Assembly (NCBI GenBank): GCA_002451755.1
Contig: DKDF01000056.1
Coordinates: forward strand, 1 to 19,168
From: Ruminococcaceae bacterium UBA6855
GTDB lineage: Bacteria; Bacillota; Clostridia; Oscillospirales; Acutalibacteraceae
Length of the DNA: 19,168 nucleotides
Direction: 5' to 3'
Shown: positions 4,951-12,565 of the stretch, piece after piece
How positions within the stretch are numbered: position 1 is the stretch's first letter
Layout of the letters: the number at the start of each line of letters is the position of its first letter
Notes under the pieces: generated by a model
Told to the model about the DNA's origin: nothing
Seen by the model: only the letters and a program-made list of their open reading frames with translations
The model's database searches: none
Position numbers and translations under genes: made by a program

Positions 4951-6693
4951 TTATTTGTATTTCGGTCTCGCGACATACGAGGTGTGGAGCACTTCATGCG
5001 CCTTGTGGCTGCCGGGCTCGCCGAGGAACTCGTCATAGAGACGCTTGACTGCTTCGCTCTCATGCGACTTGCGCAGGGGCATATCCTTGTCCGCCTCGTA
5101 GAGAGCGGCGGCTCTGCGCGCTCTGAGGTCGACGAAGTTGCGCACGACAGCGTGCTGGATCGGCTGACCGCCGCCGTTGACGCAGCCGCCGGGGCAGCCC
5201 ATAATCTCGATGAAGTGATAGTCGGCAGTGCCGTTCTTGACCTTCTCCATAATCGTGTTGGCGTTTGCAAGTCCGCTGACTACGCAGACCTTGACTTCCA
5301 TGCCGTTGACGGTGTAGGAAGCTTCCTTTATGCCGTCGGTGCCGCGAACCTCGGTGAAGTCGAGGCTCTTGAGCTCCTCGCCGGAGAGCTTCTCAACGGC
5401 GGTTCTCAGTGCCGCTTCCATAACGCCGCCGGTTGCGCCGAAGATAACAGCCGCGCCGGTGGAGTCGCCCAGAGGATTGTCGAACTCCTCGTCGGGCAGG
5501 TGCTTGAAGTATATGCCCGCGCTCTCAATCATCCTGCCGAGCTCTCTCGTGGTCAGCGAGTAGTCAACATCCGGATAGCCGGACGCCGCCTGGTCATCGC
5601 GCTTTGTCTCGAACTTCTTCGCCGTGCAGGGCATGATGCCGACAACGACGATATCCTTCGGGTCGATGCCCATCTTCTCGGCATACCAGGTCTTGATTAT
5701 CGCGCCCGACATCTGCTGGGGCGACTTGCAGGTCGAGAGGTGATCGAGCATATCGGGATAGTAATGCTCGCAGTATTTTATCCATCCGGGCGAGCAGGAG
5801 GTTATCATCGGGAGCACGCCGCCGTTCTGGACTCTGCCGAGGAACTCGTTTGCCTCTTCGACGATTGTGAGGTCTGCGCCGAAGTCGGTGTCAAAGACCT
5901 TGTCGAAGCCGAGGCGTCTGAGCGCCGCGACCATCTTGCCCTGAACATTGGTGCCGATGTGCATTCCGAAGCACTCGCCGAGGGTGACGCGGATTGAAGG
6001 CGCAGTGTGAACAACGACGAACTTCTCGGGATCGTTGATAGCCTCGAGAACCTTTGCGGTGTCGTCCTTCTCGTATATAGCGCCGGTCGGGCAGTTGACT
6101 ATGCACTGACCGCAGGAGACGCACGCCACGGAATCGAGCGGTCTCTCGAACGCCGAGCCGATGTGGGTGTCAAATCCGCGGGCGTTTGCGCCGATAACGG
6201 AGATGTGCTGAGCCTGACATGCTGCAACGCAGCGGCGGCAGAGAATGCACTTACCGTTGTCTCTTATCATATGGATGGCGGAATCATCGTATTCATGAAC
6301 GGGATTCGCGCCGTCGAAACGGGTCTCGTCGTCAACGCCGAACTCCTTGCAGAGCTGCTGAAGCTCGCAGGTTCCGCTGCGGACGCACGAGAGACACTTT
6401 CTGTCATGCGTCGAAAGAATGAGCTCAAGGGTCATCTTGCGGCTCTTGCGGACGCGCTCGGTGTTTGTGAATATCTCCATACCCTCGTTGACGGGGTACA
6501 CGCAGGCGGTCACGAGCGAACGCGCGCCCTTGACCTCGACCATGCAGATACGGCATGCGCCTATTTCGTTTATCTTCTTGAGGTAGCAGAGGGTCGGGAT
6601 CTCAATGCCGGCCATACGCGCCGCCTCAAGTATGGATATGCCCTTGGGTACGCTCAGGGGCATGTTGTTTATCTTTATGTTTACCATTTCCAT
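4951..6693 (-). CDS. hydA: [FeFe]-hydrogenase catalytic subunit HydA, bifurcating type
   Basis: The 580-aa cytoplasmic catalytic subunit of a NAD-dependent, multimeric [FeFe]-hydrogenase makes or consumes H2. In order: an N-terminal plant-type [2Fe-2S] domain (C36, C47, C50, C64); a His-ligated [4Fe-4S] (H96-x3-C100-x2-C103-x5-C109); two ferredoxin clusters (C149/152/155/159 and C191/194/197/201); then the H-cluster domain with TSCSPGW (298-304), MPCTAKKFE (354-362) and EIMGCPGGCVNGGGQP (496-511). The L1 motif has Ser where many enzymes have a second Cys (TSCCP). The C-terminus follows the small-subunit pattern RKSHES...AHEVLH. The ATG at 6693 follows AAGGAGGG by 10 nt; a second ATG two codons in is less likely. 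It is the last gene of the HydABC operon, 20 bp after hydB, and ends at a strong terminator. Confidence 0.96.
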   Translation of the reverse strand: MEMVNIKINNMPLSVPKGISILEAARMAGIEIPTLCYLKKINEIGACRICMVEVKGARSLVTACVYPVNEGMEIFTNTERVRKSRKMTLELILSTHDRKCLSCVRSGTCELQQLCKEFGVDDETRFDGANPVHEYDDSAIHMIRDNGKCILCRRCVAACQAQHISVIGANARGFDTHIGSAFERPLDSVACVSCGQCIVNCPTGAIYEKDDTAKVLEAINDPEKFVVVHTAPSIRVTLGECFGMHIGTNVQGKMVAALRRLGFDKVFDTDFGADLTIVEEANEFLGRVQNGGVLPMITSCSPGWIKYCEHYYPDMLDHLSTCKSPQQMSGAIIKTWYAEKMGIDPKDIVVVGIMPCTAKKFETKRDDQAASGYPDVDYSLTTRELGRMIESAGIYFKHLPDEEFDNPLGDSTGAAVIFGATGGVMEAALRTAVEKLSGEELKSLDFTEVRGTDGIKEASYTVNGMEVKVCVVSGLANANTIMEKVKNGTADYHFIEIMGCPGGCVNGGGQPIQHAVVRNFVDLRARRAAALYEADKDMPLRKSHESEAVKRLYDEFLGEPGSHKAHEVLHTSYVARPKYK

Positions 6694-6713
6694 GCTGTGT
6701 TGACCCTCCTTCC

Positions 6714-8525
6714 TTAACCTTTGCTGATTGCCTTGGCGCGCTTGCAGTTTTCCATGCAGACGCCGCACTTGATGCACTTCGCCGTGTCGATAGTGTACGA
6801 CGGCAGCTTGTGACCCTCTGCGACATAGTCGGTCTTGCCGATTGCCGAGACGGGGCAGTTTCTGGCGCAGAGACCGCAGCCGATGCACAGATCCTTGTCG
6901 ATCTTGAAGCTCAGCAGCGCCTTACATACGCCTGCGGGACACTTCTTGTCGACTATATGCGCTATATACTCCTCGCGGAAGAACTTGAGGGTCGCAAGGA
7001 CGGGGTTGGGAGCCGTCTGACCGAGTCCGCAGAGGGAGTTTTCTTTGATGTAATGGGCGAGCTCTTCGAGCTTGTCCAGATCCTCGAGCGTCGCCTTGCC
7101 GGCGATGATTTTTTCGAGTATCTCCTGCATTCTTCTCGTGCCGATACGGCAGGGGGAGCACTTTCCGCAGGACTCGTCAACGGTGAAGTCGAGGAAGAAC
7201 TTGGCTATATCGACCATGCAGTTGCTGTCGTCCATGACGATAAGTCCGCCCGAACCCATCATGCAGCCGATGGCGGTGAGGTTGTCGTAGTCTATCTCGG
7301 TGTCCATGAGGCTCGCGGGGATGCATCCGCCGGAGGGTCCGCCGGTCTGAGCCGCCTTGAACTTTCTGCCGTTGGGGATGCCGCCGCCGATGTCCTCGAC
7401 TATTTCGCGCAGGGTCGTGCCCATGGGGATCTCAACGAGGCCGGTGTGCTTGATGTTGCCGCCGAGTGCAAAGACCTTGGTACCCTTGGAGCGCTCGGTG
7501 CCCATGGAGGCGAAGCTCTCCGCACCGTGCAGGATTATCTGCGGGATGTTTGCAAATGTTTCGACGTTGTTCTCTGTAGTGGGCTTTCCGAAAAGACCCT
7601 TTTCCGCCGGGAACGGAGGTCTCGGACGGGGCTCGCCGCGGTTGCCCTCGATGGAGGTCATGAGCGCGGTCTCCTCGCCGCAGACGAATGCGCCTGCACC
7701 GAGTCTTATATGAAGGTCGAAGTCGAAGCCGCTGTCGAAGATGTTCTTGCCGAGCAGTCCGAGCTCGCGCGCTTCGTCTATTGCTATCTGAAGTCTCTTG
7801 ACCGCTATCGGATACTCCGCGCGGACATAGATGTAGCCCTCGGTCGCGCCGGTGGCGTAGCCGCATATCGCCATGGCTTCAACGATGCAGTGCGGGTCGC
7901 CCTCGAGCACGGAGCGATCCATGAATGCGCCCGGGTCGCCCTCGTCGGCGTTGCAGACGACATATTTCTGATCCGCTTCGTTCTTGCGGGTGAAGCTCCA
8001 TTTCAGACCCGTCGGGAATCCGCCGCCGCCTCTGCCGCGCAGACCGGAATCCTTGACTATCTGAATGACCTCGTCCGGGGTGTATTCGGTCAGGCACTTT
8101 GCGAGAGCCTGGTAGCCGTCCATGGCTATGTATTCATTGATATTCTCGGGGTCGATAACGCCGCAGTTGCGCAGCGCGACTCTCTTCTGCTTTTTATAGA
8201 ACTGAGTCTCGTTGAGGCTCTTGACAGTGTCGCCGGCGACGGTATCATCGTAGAGCAGATGCTTGACTATTCTGCCCTTGATGAGGTGCTCGTCAACTAT
8301 CTCCGGAACGTCCTCGACCTTTATCTGGCTGTAGAACGCACCTTCGGGATAAACAACGACTATCGGACCCAGGGCGCACAGACCGAAGCAGCCTGTCCTG
8401 ATGACCTTGATTTCGTCTGCGAGACCTTTTTCGGCGATCTCCTTTTCAAACTCGGCAATTATTTCTGCACTGTGAGAAGAAGTACAGCCGGTACCGCCGC
8501 AGACAAGAACGTGTGAACGATACAT
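6714..8525 (-). CDS. hydB: Hydrogenase NADH/FMN subunit HydB (NuoF-like)
   Basis: This 603-aa NuoF-like subunit binds NADH and FMN and is the proposed site of electron bifurcation in HydABC complexes. An N-terminal thioredoxin-fold [2Fe-2S] domain has C9-x4-C14 and C46-x3-C50. The FMN/NADH core includes the glycine-rich GRGGGGFPTGLKW (164-176) and GAGAFVCGEETAL (276-288). A NuoF [4Fe-4S] site has C453-x2-C456-x2-C459 and C499. C530 and C534 are an extra pair before the C-terminal 2x[4Fe-4S] ferredoxin (C547/550/553/557 and C584/587/590/594). It is full length for the family. The ATG at 8525 has AAGGAGG upstream, right after the small ferredoxin gene stop (8541). The 20-bp gap to hydA supports co-translation. 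Confidence 0.96.
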   Translation of the reverse strand: MYRSHVLVCGGTGCTSSHSAEIIAEFEKEIAEKGLADEIKVIRTGCFGLCALGPIVVVYPEGAFYSQIKVEDVPEIVDEHLIKGRIVKHLLYDDTVAGDTVKSLNETQFYKKQKRVALRNCGVIDPENINEYIAMDGYQALAKCLTEYTPDEVIQIVKDSGLRGRGGGGFPTGLKWSFTRKNEADQKYVVCNADEGDPGAFMDRSVLEGDPHCIVEAMAICGYATGATEGYIYVRAEYPIAVKRLQIAIDEARELGLLGKNIFDSGFDFDLHIRLGAGAFVCGEETALMTSIEGNRGEPRPRPPFPAEKGLFGKPTTENNVETFANIPQIILHGAESFASMGTERSKGTKVFALGGNIKHTGLVEIPMGTTLREIVEDIGGGIPNGRKFKAAQTGGPSGGCIPASLMDTEIDYDNLTAIGCMMGSGGLIVMDDSNCMVDIAKFFLDFTVDESCGKCSPCRIGTRRMQEILEKIIAGKATLEDLDKLEELAHYIKENSLCGLGQTAPNPVLATLKFFREEYIAHIVDKKCPAGVCKALLSFKIDKDLCIGCGLCARNCPVSAIGKTDYVAEGHKLPSYTIDTAKCIKCGVCMENCKRAKAISKG

Positions 8526-8540
8526 TGATTTTCCTCCTTG

Positions 8541-8912
8541 TTATTTGGCGATAGCGCCGACCGTGAATTCGCCGACGGGGTTGCCGTTGACGAGATGATC
8601 GCTGACGATGCGCGCGACCATTTCGGGCGTTACCTTGACATAGGTGACCTTTTCTTTGCCGGGCTCGAGAACCTCGACTATCGGCTCATACTGGCACATG
8701 CCGATGCAGCCGGTCTGCGAGACGGTGACATGGCTGAGATTGCGGCGTGCAACCTCGTCAACGAGTGCGGTGAGCACGGGCTTTGCGCCTGCCGCGATGC
8801 CGCAGGTAGCCATTCCGACGAGCACGCGGGTCGCGTTCTCGTTGTCTTCGCGGATATTCATATTGGCCTTTGCCTTATCTCTTATTGCGTTAAGTTCAGC
8901 AAGTGATTTCAT
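8541..8912 (-). CDS. Small thioredoxin-fold [2Fe-2S] ferredoxin of the hydrogenase operon
   Basis: This 123-aa protein is like the N-terminal [2Fe-2S] domain of HydB/NuoF and NuoE, here as a separate polypeptide. Key parts are GMATCGIAAGAKPV (33-46) and TGCIGMC (67-73). It has only three cysteines, C37, C69 and C73, where the usual cluster needs four, so either another ligand serves or it does not hold a standard [2Fe-2S] cluster. The ATG at 8912 follows GGAAAGGA at proper spacing; a longer in-frame start (8996) would run back into the ATPase gene and is rejected. It is probably an electron-transfer or assembly partner of the hydrogenase. Located between the HATPase gene (29-bp gap) and hydB (15-bp gap). 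Confidence 0.88.
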   Translation of the reverse strand: MKSLAELNAIRDKAKANMNIREDNENATRVLVGMATCGIAAGAKPVLTALVDEVARRNLSHVTVSQTGCIGMCQYEPIVEVLEPGKEKVTYVKVTPEMVARIVSDHLVNGNPVGEFTVGAIAK

Positions 8913-8941
8913 GGTTATTCCTTTCCCGGCGCCGGGCGCCG

Positions 8942-9490
8942 TCATATGGTTTTTGTAATGAGCGCTGTATTCTCGTCGATATATTCTTTCATCCACTGCA
9001 CAACATCCGGATTGTCGAGCGGCACGCCGTCGAGGATTTTTTTGATTTCCCGCGTGTCGAGCACGAATTCTTTTTCATCGACCGAGCGGCGGTAGATAAA
9101 ATCCCTGTCGGTGTTCATTGATATGAGCACCGTTACCGTCGAGGTCATGTCCCCGAGGGGGGTGAAGTCGATGCTGTCCGAATGAAATACCGCTTTTGTG
9201 GAGGTGCCGACGCCTTTTTTTGAGGTTATCTCAAAACTGCCGCCGGTCTGCTCTGCCGCGAGGCGGAACAGCGGTATGCCCATGCCGACCTTGCGCGTTG
9301 TGCGCGTGGTGAAAAACGGATCGCAGACATTTTGAAGCTGTTCTTCGTCCATGCCGCAGCCGTTGTCGGAAACCGTGAGCGTGAGAAGATGCTCTTCTCT
9401 GCTTTCGCTGACGTCTATTTCTATCAGCGACGCTCCGGCGGATATGGAGTTCTGGGCTATATCGAGAATGTTGAGTGACAGCTCGCGCAT
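8942..9490 (-). CDS. Stand-alone HATPase (histidine-kinase-like ATP-binding) protein in the hydrogenase operon
   Basis: The 182-aa protein has a GHKL/HATPase_c fold from the first residues: N-box ILDIAQNSISAGA (8-20, N14), G1 box DNGCGMD (42-48), F-box DPFFTT (57-62) and G2 box GMGIP (69-73). There is no dimerisation/phospho-acceptor domain, sensor or membrane segment, so it is not a full histidine kinase. Its shape is closer to anti-sigma or serine-kinase types. The C-terminal 90 residues are not recognised. It starts 4 bp after the NuoE stop with no clear ribosome site, suggesting translational coupling. Its role is unknown. A regulatory or ATP-dependent assembly function in hydrogenase expression is inferred from position alone. 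Confidence 0.85.
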   Translation of the reverse strand: MRELSLNILDIAQNSISAGASLIEIDVSESREEHLLTLTVSDNGCGMDEEQLQNVCDPFFTTRTTRKVGMGIPLFRLAAEQTGGSFEITSKKGVGTSTKAVFHSDSIDFTPLGDMTSTVTVLISMNTDRDFIYRRSVDEKEFVLDTREIKKILDGVPLDNPDVVQWMKEYIDENTALITKTI

Positions 9491-9494
9491 GGCG

Positions 9495-9995
9495 TTAAGC
9501 GTCCAGGTATTTGTCGAGAATGCCGTCTATCTGATCGGGGGTGAGTCTGCCGTAGACATCGTCGTTGATCGTCATGACGGGAGCAAGTCCGCACGCGCCG
9601 ATGCAGCGGCAGGCTTCGATGGAGAAGCACGCGTCGTCACTGCACTCGCCGGGGCCGATGCCGAGTCTCTCGCTTATCTTGTCGAGGATAGCCTGCGAAC
9701 CTTTGACATAGCAGGCGGTTCCGAGACATACGGAGATGTTGTATCTGCCCTTGGGGCTCAGAGCGAACTGGGCGTAGAAAGTCGATACGCCGTATACCTT
9801 CTCGAGCGGAACATCCATTCCCTCGGCTATCATAGCCTGTACCTCGAACGGAAGATAACCGTAGATGAGCTGAGCCTCCTGCATGACGTGCATCAGCAGG
9901 CTCTTGTCGCCGTTGCATTCTGCGATAACGGCATGGAGCTTCTCTTCCTGTTCCGGGGTGCCGGAAAAAGGTATCTTACTGATTTTTTTGAGCAT
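9495..9995 (-). CDS. hydC: Hydrogenase [2Fe-2S] subunit HydC (NuoE-like)
   Basis: The 166-aa NuoE-type thioredoxin-fold subunit of the NAD-dependent hydrogenase carries one [2Fe-2S] cluster: C90-x4-C95 (CLGTAC) and C131-x3-C135 (CIGAC). The N-terminal helical region with LIYGYLP and VYGVSTFYAQF matches the family. It passes electrons within the HydABC complex. The ATG at 9995 is preceded by AAGGAGGG; a GTG farther upstream in frame (10061) would add an unrelated tail over the leader hairpin and is rejected. It is the first gene of the operon, transcribed from the extended -10 promoter at 10072-10080. Confidence 0.94.
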   Translation of the reverse strand: MLKKISKIPFSGTPEQEEKLHAVIAECNGDKSLLMHVMQEAQLIYGYLPFEVQAMIAEGMDVPLEKVYGVSTFYAQFALSPKGRYNISVCLGTACYVKGSQAILDKISERLGIGPGECSDDACFSIEACRCIGACGLAPVMTINDDVYGRLTPDQIDGILDKYLDA

Positions 9996-10041
9996 TTGTA
10001 GCCTTTCCCTCCTTAGGTTTGAGAAAAATAACAGATAGGCA

Positions 10042-10058
10042 AAAAGGAGTTTCCTTTT
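10042..10058 (-). promoter_or_regulatory. Small U-tailed hairpin in the hydrogenase operon leader
   Basis: AAAAGGA (10042-10048) and TCCTTTT (10052-10058) form a 7-bp stem with a 3-nt loop, between the promoter and the ribosome site of hydC. The minus-strand arm runs into TTTTT. It could be a weak attenuator or an RNA stabiliser; it is AT-rich and may be trivial. Confidence 0.35.
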
Positions 10059-10071
10059 CACATTAAGAGTA

Positions 10072-10080
10072 ATTATATCA
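10072..10080 (-). promoter_or_regulatory. Extended -10 promoter of the hydrogenase operon
   Basis: On the minus strand TGATATAAT (10072-10080) combines a consensus -10 with the TGN extension. The -35 region 17 bp upstream (TAGCAA, 10095-10100) is poor. No clear Rex-type operator was seen nearby. The leader to the hydC ATG is about 70 nt. Confidence 0.65.
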
Positions 10081-10138
10081 TGCGGGTCTGAAAATTGCTA
10101 CAGTTTAAGGAAAAAAATATCGATAAACTATATACCAA

Positions 10139-10873
10139 TTACATACCCTGCAGGTAGTAATTACCTTTCAACAGATCAATGACCGCCTGCGGCGACGCGC
10201 TGGGGAGTTCGAGCTCGGTGCTCGCCGAGCCGACATTTTCGAGGCAGTGCGCGTCGGATGCGCGCAGAAGTCTCATTTTTCCGAGCAAAGGATGCTCTTC
10301 AACGAGCCTGTCCGCCTGAGCAAAAGCGGACATCTCGGCGTTTGCGAATCCCCAGCTTTCGTCGAACGAGCCGAGGTTTGCGACCACGCTGAACGACGGG
10401 CGGTCAACATGAGCGGGATAGCAGACCCCGCCGAAGCCGGAGACGAGCGAAAAAACCTCGCCGATTGAAATAAAGCTCGCCGTGCTCAGCAGATTTTCCT
10501 CGCGCCCGAGGATGCCGTCCCGGTCGTCCATTATCAGCTGTTCGCCGAAAATATCGAGCCGATTTTTAATCTTCGGCAGGCGTTCGGCAACATAGCCCGA
10601 AAACGCGAGTGCGGAATCGACATCCGGGAACAGGCACACGACGTGCACCTCTTCGGAAGTCGTCAGTTCCATGCCGGGCACGAAAGCGATTCCCGCCTCC
10701 TCAGCCGCACGCGCCGCGGCGGGGCAGTTGAGCGAAGAATTGTGGTCGGTCAGCGCAAGGATATCCAGCCCCATGACCTTTGCCATGTTGACAAGGTTAT
10801 AGGGAGTCATCTCCTCGTCGCCGCAGGGCGACAGACACGAGTGGATATGCAGATCACATAAAAATCCCGGCAT
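10139..10873 (-). CDS. PHP-domain metal-dependent phosphoesterase
   Basis: The 244-aa protein has a complete set of polymerase-and-histidinol-phosphatase (PHP) metal-binding motifs: DLHIHS (7-12), LTDHN (41-45), the GMELTTSEEVHV stretch with E69 and H77, CYPAHVDRPS, and SDAH near residue 210. Members hydrolyse phosphate esters such as 3',5'-bisnucleotides or histidinol phosphate, but the substrate here cannot be named. It has no signal peptide, so is cytoplasmic. The ATG at 10873 follows CGGAG. It lies 143 bp upstream of hydC on the same strand, yet hydC has its own promoter, so the genes are adjacent but probably separately controlled. Confidence 0.9.
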   Translation of the reverse strand: MPGFLCDLHIHSCLSPCGDEEMTPYNLVNMAKVMGLDILALTDHNSSLNCPAAARAAEEAGIAFVPGMELTTSEEVHVVCLFPDVDSALAFSGYVAERLPKIKNRLDIFGEQLIMDDRDGILGREENLLSTASFISIGEVFSLVSGFGGVCYPAHVDRPSFSVVANLGSFDESWGFANAEMSAFAQADRLVEEHPLLGKMRLLRASDAHCLENVGSASTELELPSASPQAVIDLLKGNYYLQGM

Positions 10874-11089
10874 AATTCGACTCCGAATATTTTTGCTTGT
10901 GATTGAAATGACAGATAAATATATGCGGTATGGCGGATATCTGCCCGCGAATTCAGCATAAGTTTATTGACTCGCAGTTTGTATGGTGCGTTGAGTAGCT
11001 GCACCCCGCAAGGCCGCAAACAACAAATTTGCTGATTTTTCGCCTCTTCCGCACAAATCCCCACAATACAGCATATTTATACTTCTTAT
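10874..11089 (-). other. Long 5' leader of the PHP gene
   Basis: The best promoter (11090-11117) implies an untranslated leader of about 210 nt. On the minus strand it is GC-richer than the promoter zone and has several short complementary pieces (for example GGTGC/GCACC and TTTGCGG/CCGC), but I could not match it to a known riboswitch. An open frame from 11064 covers much of it without a ribosome site or recognisable protein. Confidence 0.35.
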
Positions 11090-11117
11090 ATTATACATGG
11101 TTATATCAATAAATCAA
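11090..11117 (-). promoter_or_regulatory. Probable promoter of the PHP gene
   Basis: On the minus strand, TTGATT (11112-11117), 16-bp spacer, TATAAT (11090-11095). It begins just 11 bp past the symporter stop, with no terminator between. Confidence 0.6.
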
Positions 11118-11127
11118 TACCTATATA

Positions 11128-12468
11128 TCAATTATGATATGTCTTTTTCAGCTCCTTTGTCGCTTCGCCGCTGAGCAGGCAGAGCGAGATGAGATTCGGC
11201 ACCGCCATGAGCGCGTTCGCGAGGTCTGAGAGCTCCCATACAAGCTCGAGATCGGCAACGCATCCGACGAATACCGCCGCGGCGTAAATTATGTTGTATA
11301 TCTTTGCGCTCTTTGCGCCCAGCAGATATTCGAGCCCGCGCCGCCCGTAATATGACCAGCCGATAAGCGTTGCAAAGGCAAAAACGCAGATGCTCACGCA
11401 GACGAAAATGCTCCCGGCTTTTCCGAATACGCTGCCGAATGCCGCGGCGCAGGCGAGTGAGCCGTCGCCGTCCGTCGGCGCGCCGGAGACCAGGAGAGTT
11501 ATTGCAGTCACGGTGCACATGACGACCGTGTCGAGAAAAACCTCAAGTATGCCCCAACAGCCCTGCTCGGCGGGTGAATCCGTCTGCGCCGCCGCGTGGA
11601 TTATCGCGTTGCTGCCGAGTCCTGCTTCATTTGAGAATACTCCGCGCGCCACCCCGTAGCGCAGAGCTTTTTTTATCCCGTAGCCCGCCGCTCCGCCTGC
11701 CGCCGCACGCAGCGAAAAAGCCTCGGATATTATGCGCGAAAACGCCGCCGGCACGGCGCGAAAGTTCTTTATTATGACCGCGAAGCTCGCGAGAATGAAT
11801 ATCGCAGTCATGGCGGGTATTATCTTCTCCGCCGCCGAGGCGATTCTCTTGAGCCCGCCGCAGGTTATCGCGAATACGCCGGCGGCAAGAATCAATCCCG
11901 TTATCGCGGGACTGAGCCCGAACGAGCCGGAGAGCGAGAGCGCGGCGGCGTTCGCCTGGGTCATGTTGCCGATACCGAGCGAGGCTATGACCAACAGAAC
12001 GCAGAAAATTTTTGCCATGTGCTTGAATCCCAGCCCGCACTCCATATAGACGAACGCGCCGCCCATCCATTCGCCGTTTCCGTCGCGGTATCTGTATTTT
12101 ATGCCGAGAATGTTTTCGCAGCACGCGCTCATCATGCCGATTATCGCGCTTACCACCATCCAGAAAACCGCACCCGCGCCGCCTGAGGCTATCGCCGCTG
12201 CCACGCCTACTATGTTGCCCGTGCCCATGCACGCGGCGAGTGCGGCAGAGAGTGCCTGCGTCTGCGATATCGAGCCTTTGCCGGATTCCCGGCTCTTTTT
12301 GCTGAATATGCTGCCGAGCGTCGTTTTCATCCATGTGCCGACGTGCGTTATCTGGAAAAATCCCGACCGCACGCTCAGCAGAAGCCCCGTGCCCGTGAAA
12401 GCGACGAGCAGCGGGACTCCCCAGACCGCCGAATTTATCGAAGAAACGAGCGAACAAAACGAGTCCGT
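11128..12468 (-). CDS. Sodium:alanine symporter (AGCS family), apparent ACG start
   Basis: This sodium-dependent alanine/glycine importer of the AGCS (AlsT/DagA) family is an integral membrane protein. The diagnostic ACMGTGNIVGVAAAIASGGAGAVFW segment is present, with about ten or eleven hydrophobic helices and FSNEAGLGSNAIIHAAAQTD near the middle. The usual first helix is encoded upstream of any ATG, GTG or TTG in good position: the frame reads DSFCSLVSSINSAVWGVPLLVAF. The only start at correct spacing is ACG at 12466-12468, 7 nt after a perfect GGAGG. From there the protein is 446 aa, normal for the family. A GTG at 12372 would remove helix one. So this is either a real ACG start, a start-codon mutation or a base-call error. 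It diverges from nadE. Confidence 0.88.
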   Translation of the reverse strand, partial: TDSFCSLVSSINSAVWGVPLLVAFTGTGLLLSVRSGFFQITHVGTWMKTTLGSIFSKKSRESGKGSISQTQALSAALAACMGTGNIVGVAAAIASGGAGAVFWMVVSAIIGMMSACCENILGIKYRYRDGNGEWMGGAFVYMECGLGFKHMAKIFCVLLVIASLGIGNMTQANAAALSLSGSFGLSPAITGLILAAGVFAITCGGLKRIASAAEKIIPAMTAIFILASFAVIIKNFRAVPAAFSRIISEAFSLRAAAGGAAGYGIKKALRYGVARGVFSNEAGLGSNAIIHAAAQTDSPAEQGCWGILEVFLDTVVMCTVTAITLLVSGAPTDGDGSLACAAAFGSVFGKAGSIFVCVSICVFAFATLIGWSYYGRRGLEYLLGAKSAKIYNIIYAAAVFVGCVADLELVWELSDLANALMAVPNLISLCLLSGEATKELKKTYHN

Positions 12469-12470
12469 GG

Positions 12471-12480
12471 GATCACCTCC
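12471..12480 (-). promoter_or_regulatory. Strong Shine-Dalgarno that sets the symporter start
   Basis: Minus-strand GGAGGTGATC is a ten-base match to the 16S rRNA 3' end. Only ACG (12466-12468) lies at the right distance in the symporter frame. In the other frames, the overlapping GTG reads into a different, unrelated protein. Confidence 0.8.
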
Positions 12481-12495
12481 GAAAAATGAAAAGGA

Positions 12496-12524
12496 TTGAT
12501 TTAAAGCGCGGATTAGTATATACT
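12496..12524 (+). promoter_or_regulatory. Promoter of the nadE operon
   Basis: TTGATT (12496-12501), 17-bp spacer, TATACT (12519-12524). Further -10-like TATAAT sequences follow at 12524-12529 and 12533-12538. The region contains the palindrome AGTATATACT (12515-12524), which could also serve the divergent symporter gene. Confidence 0.65.
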
Positions 12525-12565
12525 ATAATCCGTATAATAAGATTCGCGAAAGGGAACGTGATATC

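Noticed and set aside
6810..8516. Long 568-codon open frame on the plus strand opposite hydB
   Set aside because: It mirrors the hydB codon pattern, has no ribosome site or family features, and hydB is certain. The same holds for long antisense frames opposite hydA, nadE (12707-14236) and the phosphatase (16272-17780).
8922..8942. GGCGCC-rich inverted repeat between the HATPase and ferredoxin genes
   Set aside because: Short, lies in a 29-bp gap inside a continuous operon, and has no U-tract. Probably incidental.
9996..10061. Upstream GTG extension of hydC
   Set aside because: It would add a 22-residue tail not seen in the family and would overlap the leader hairpin. The ATG at 9995 has a strong AAGGAGG.
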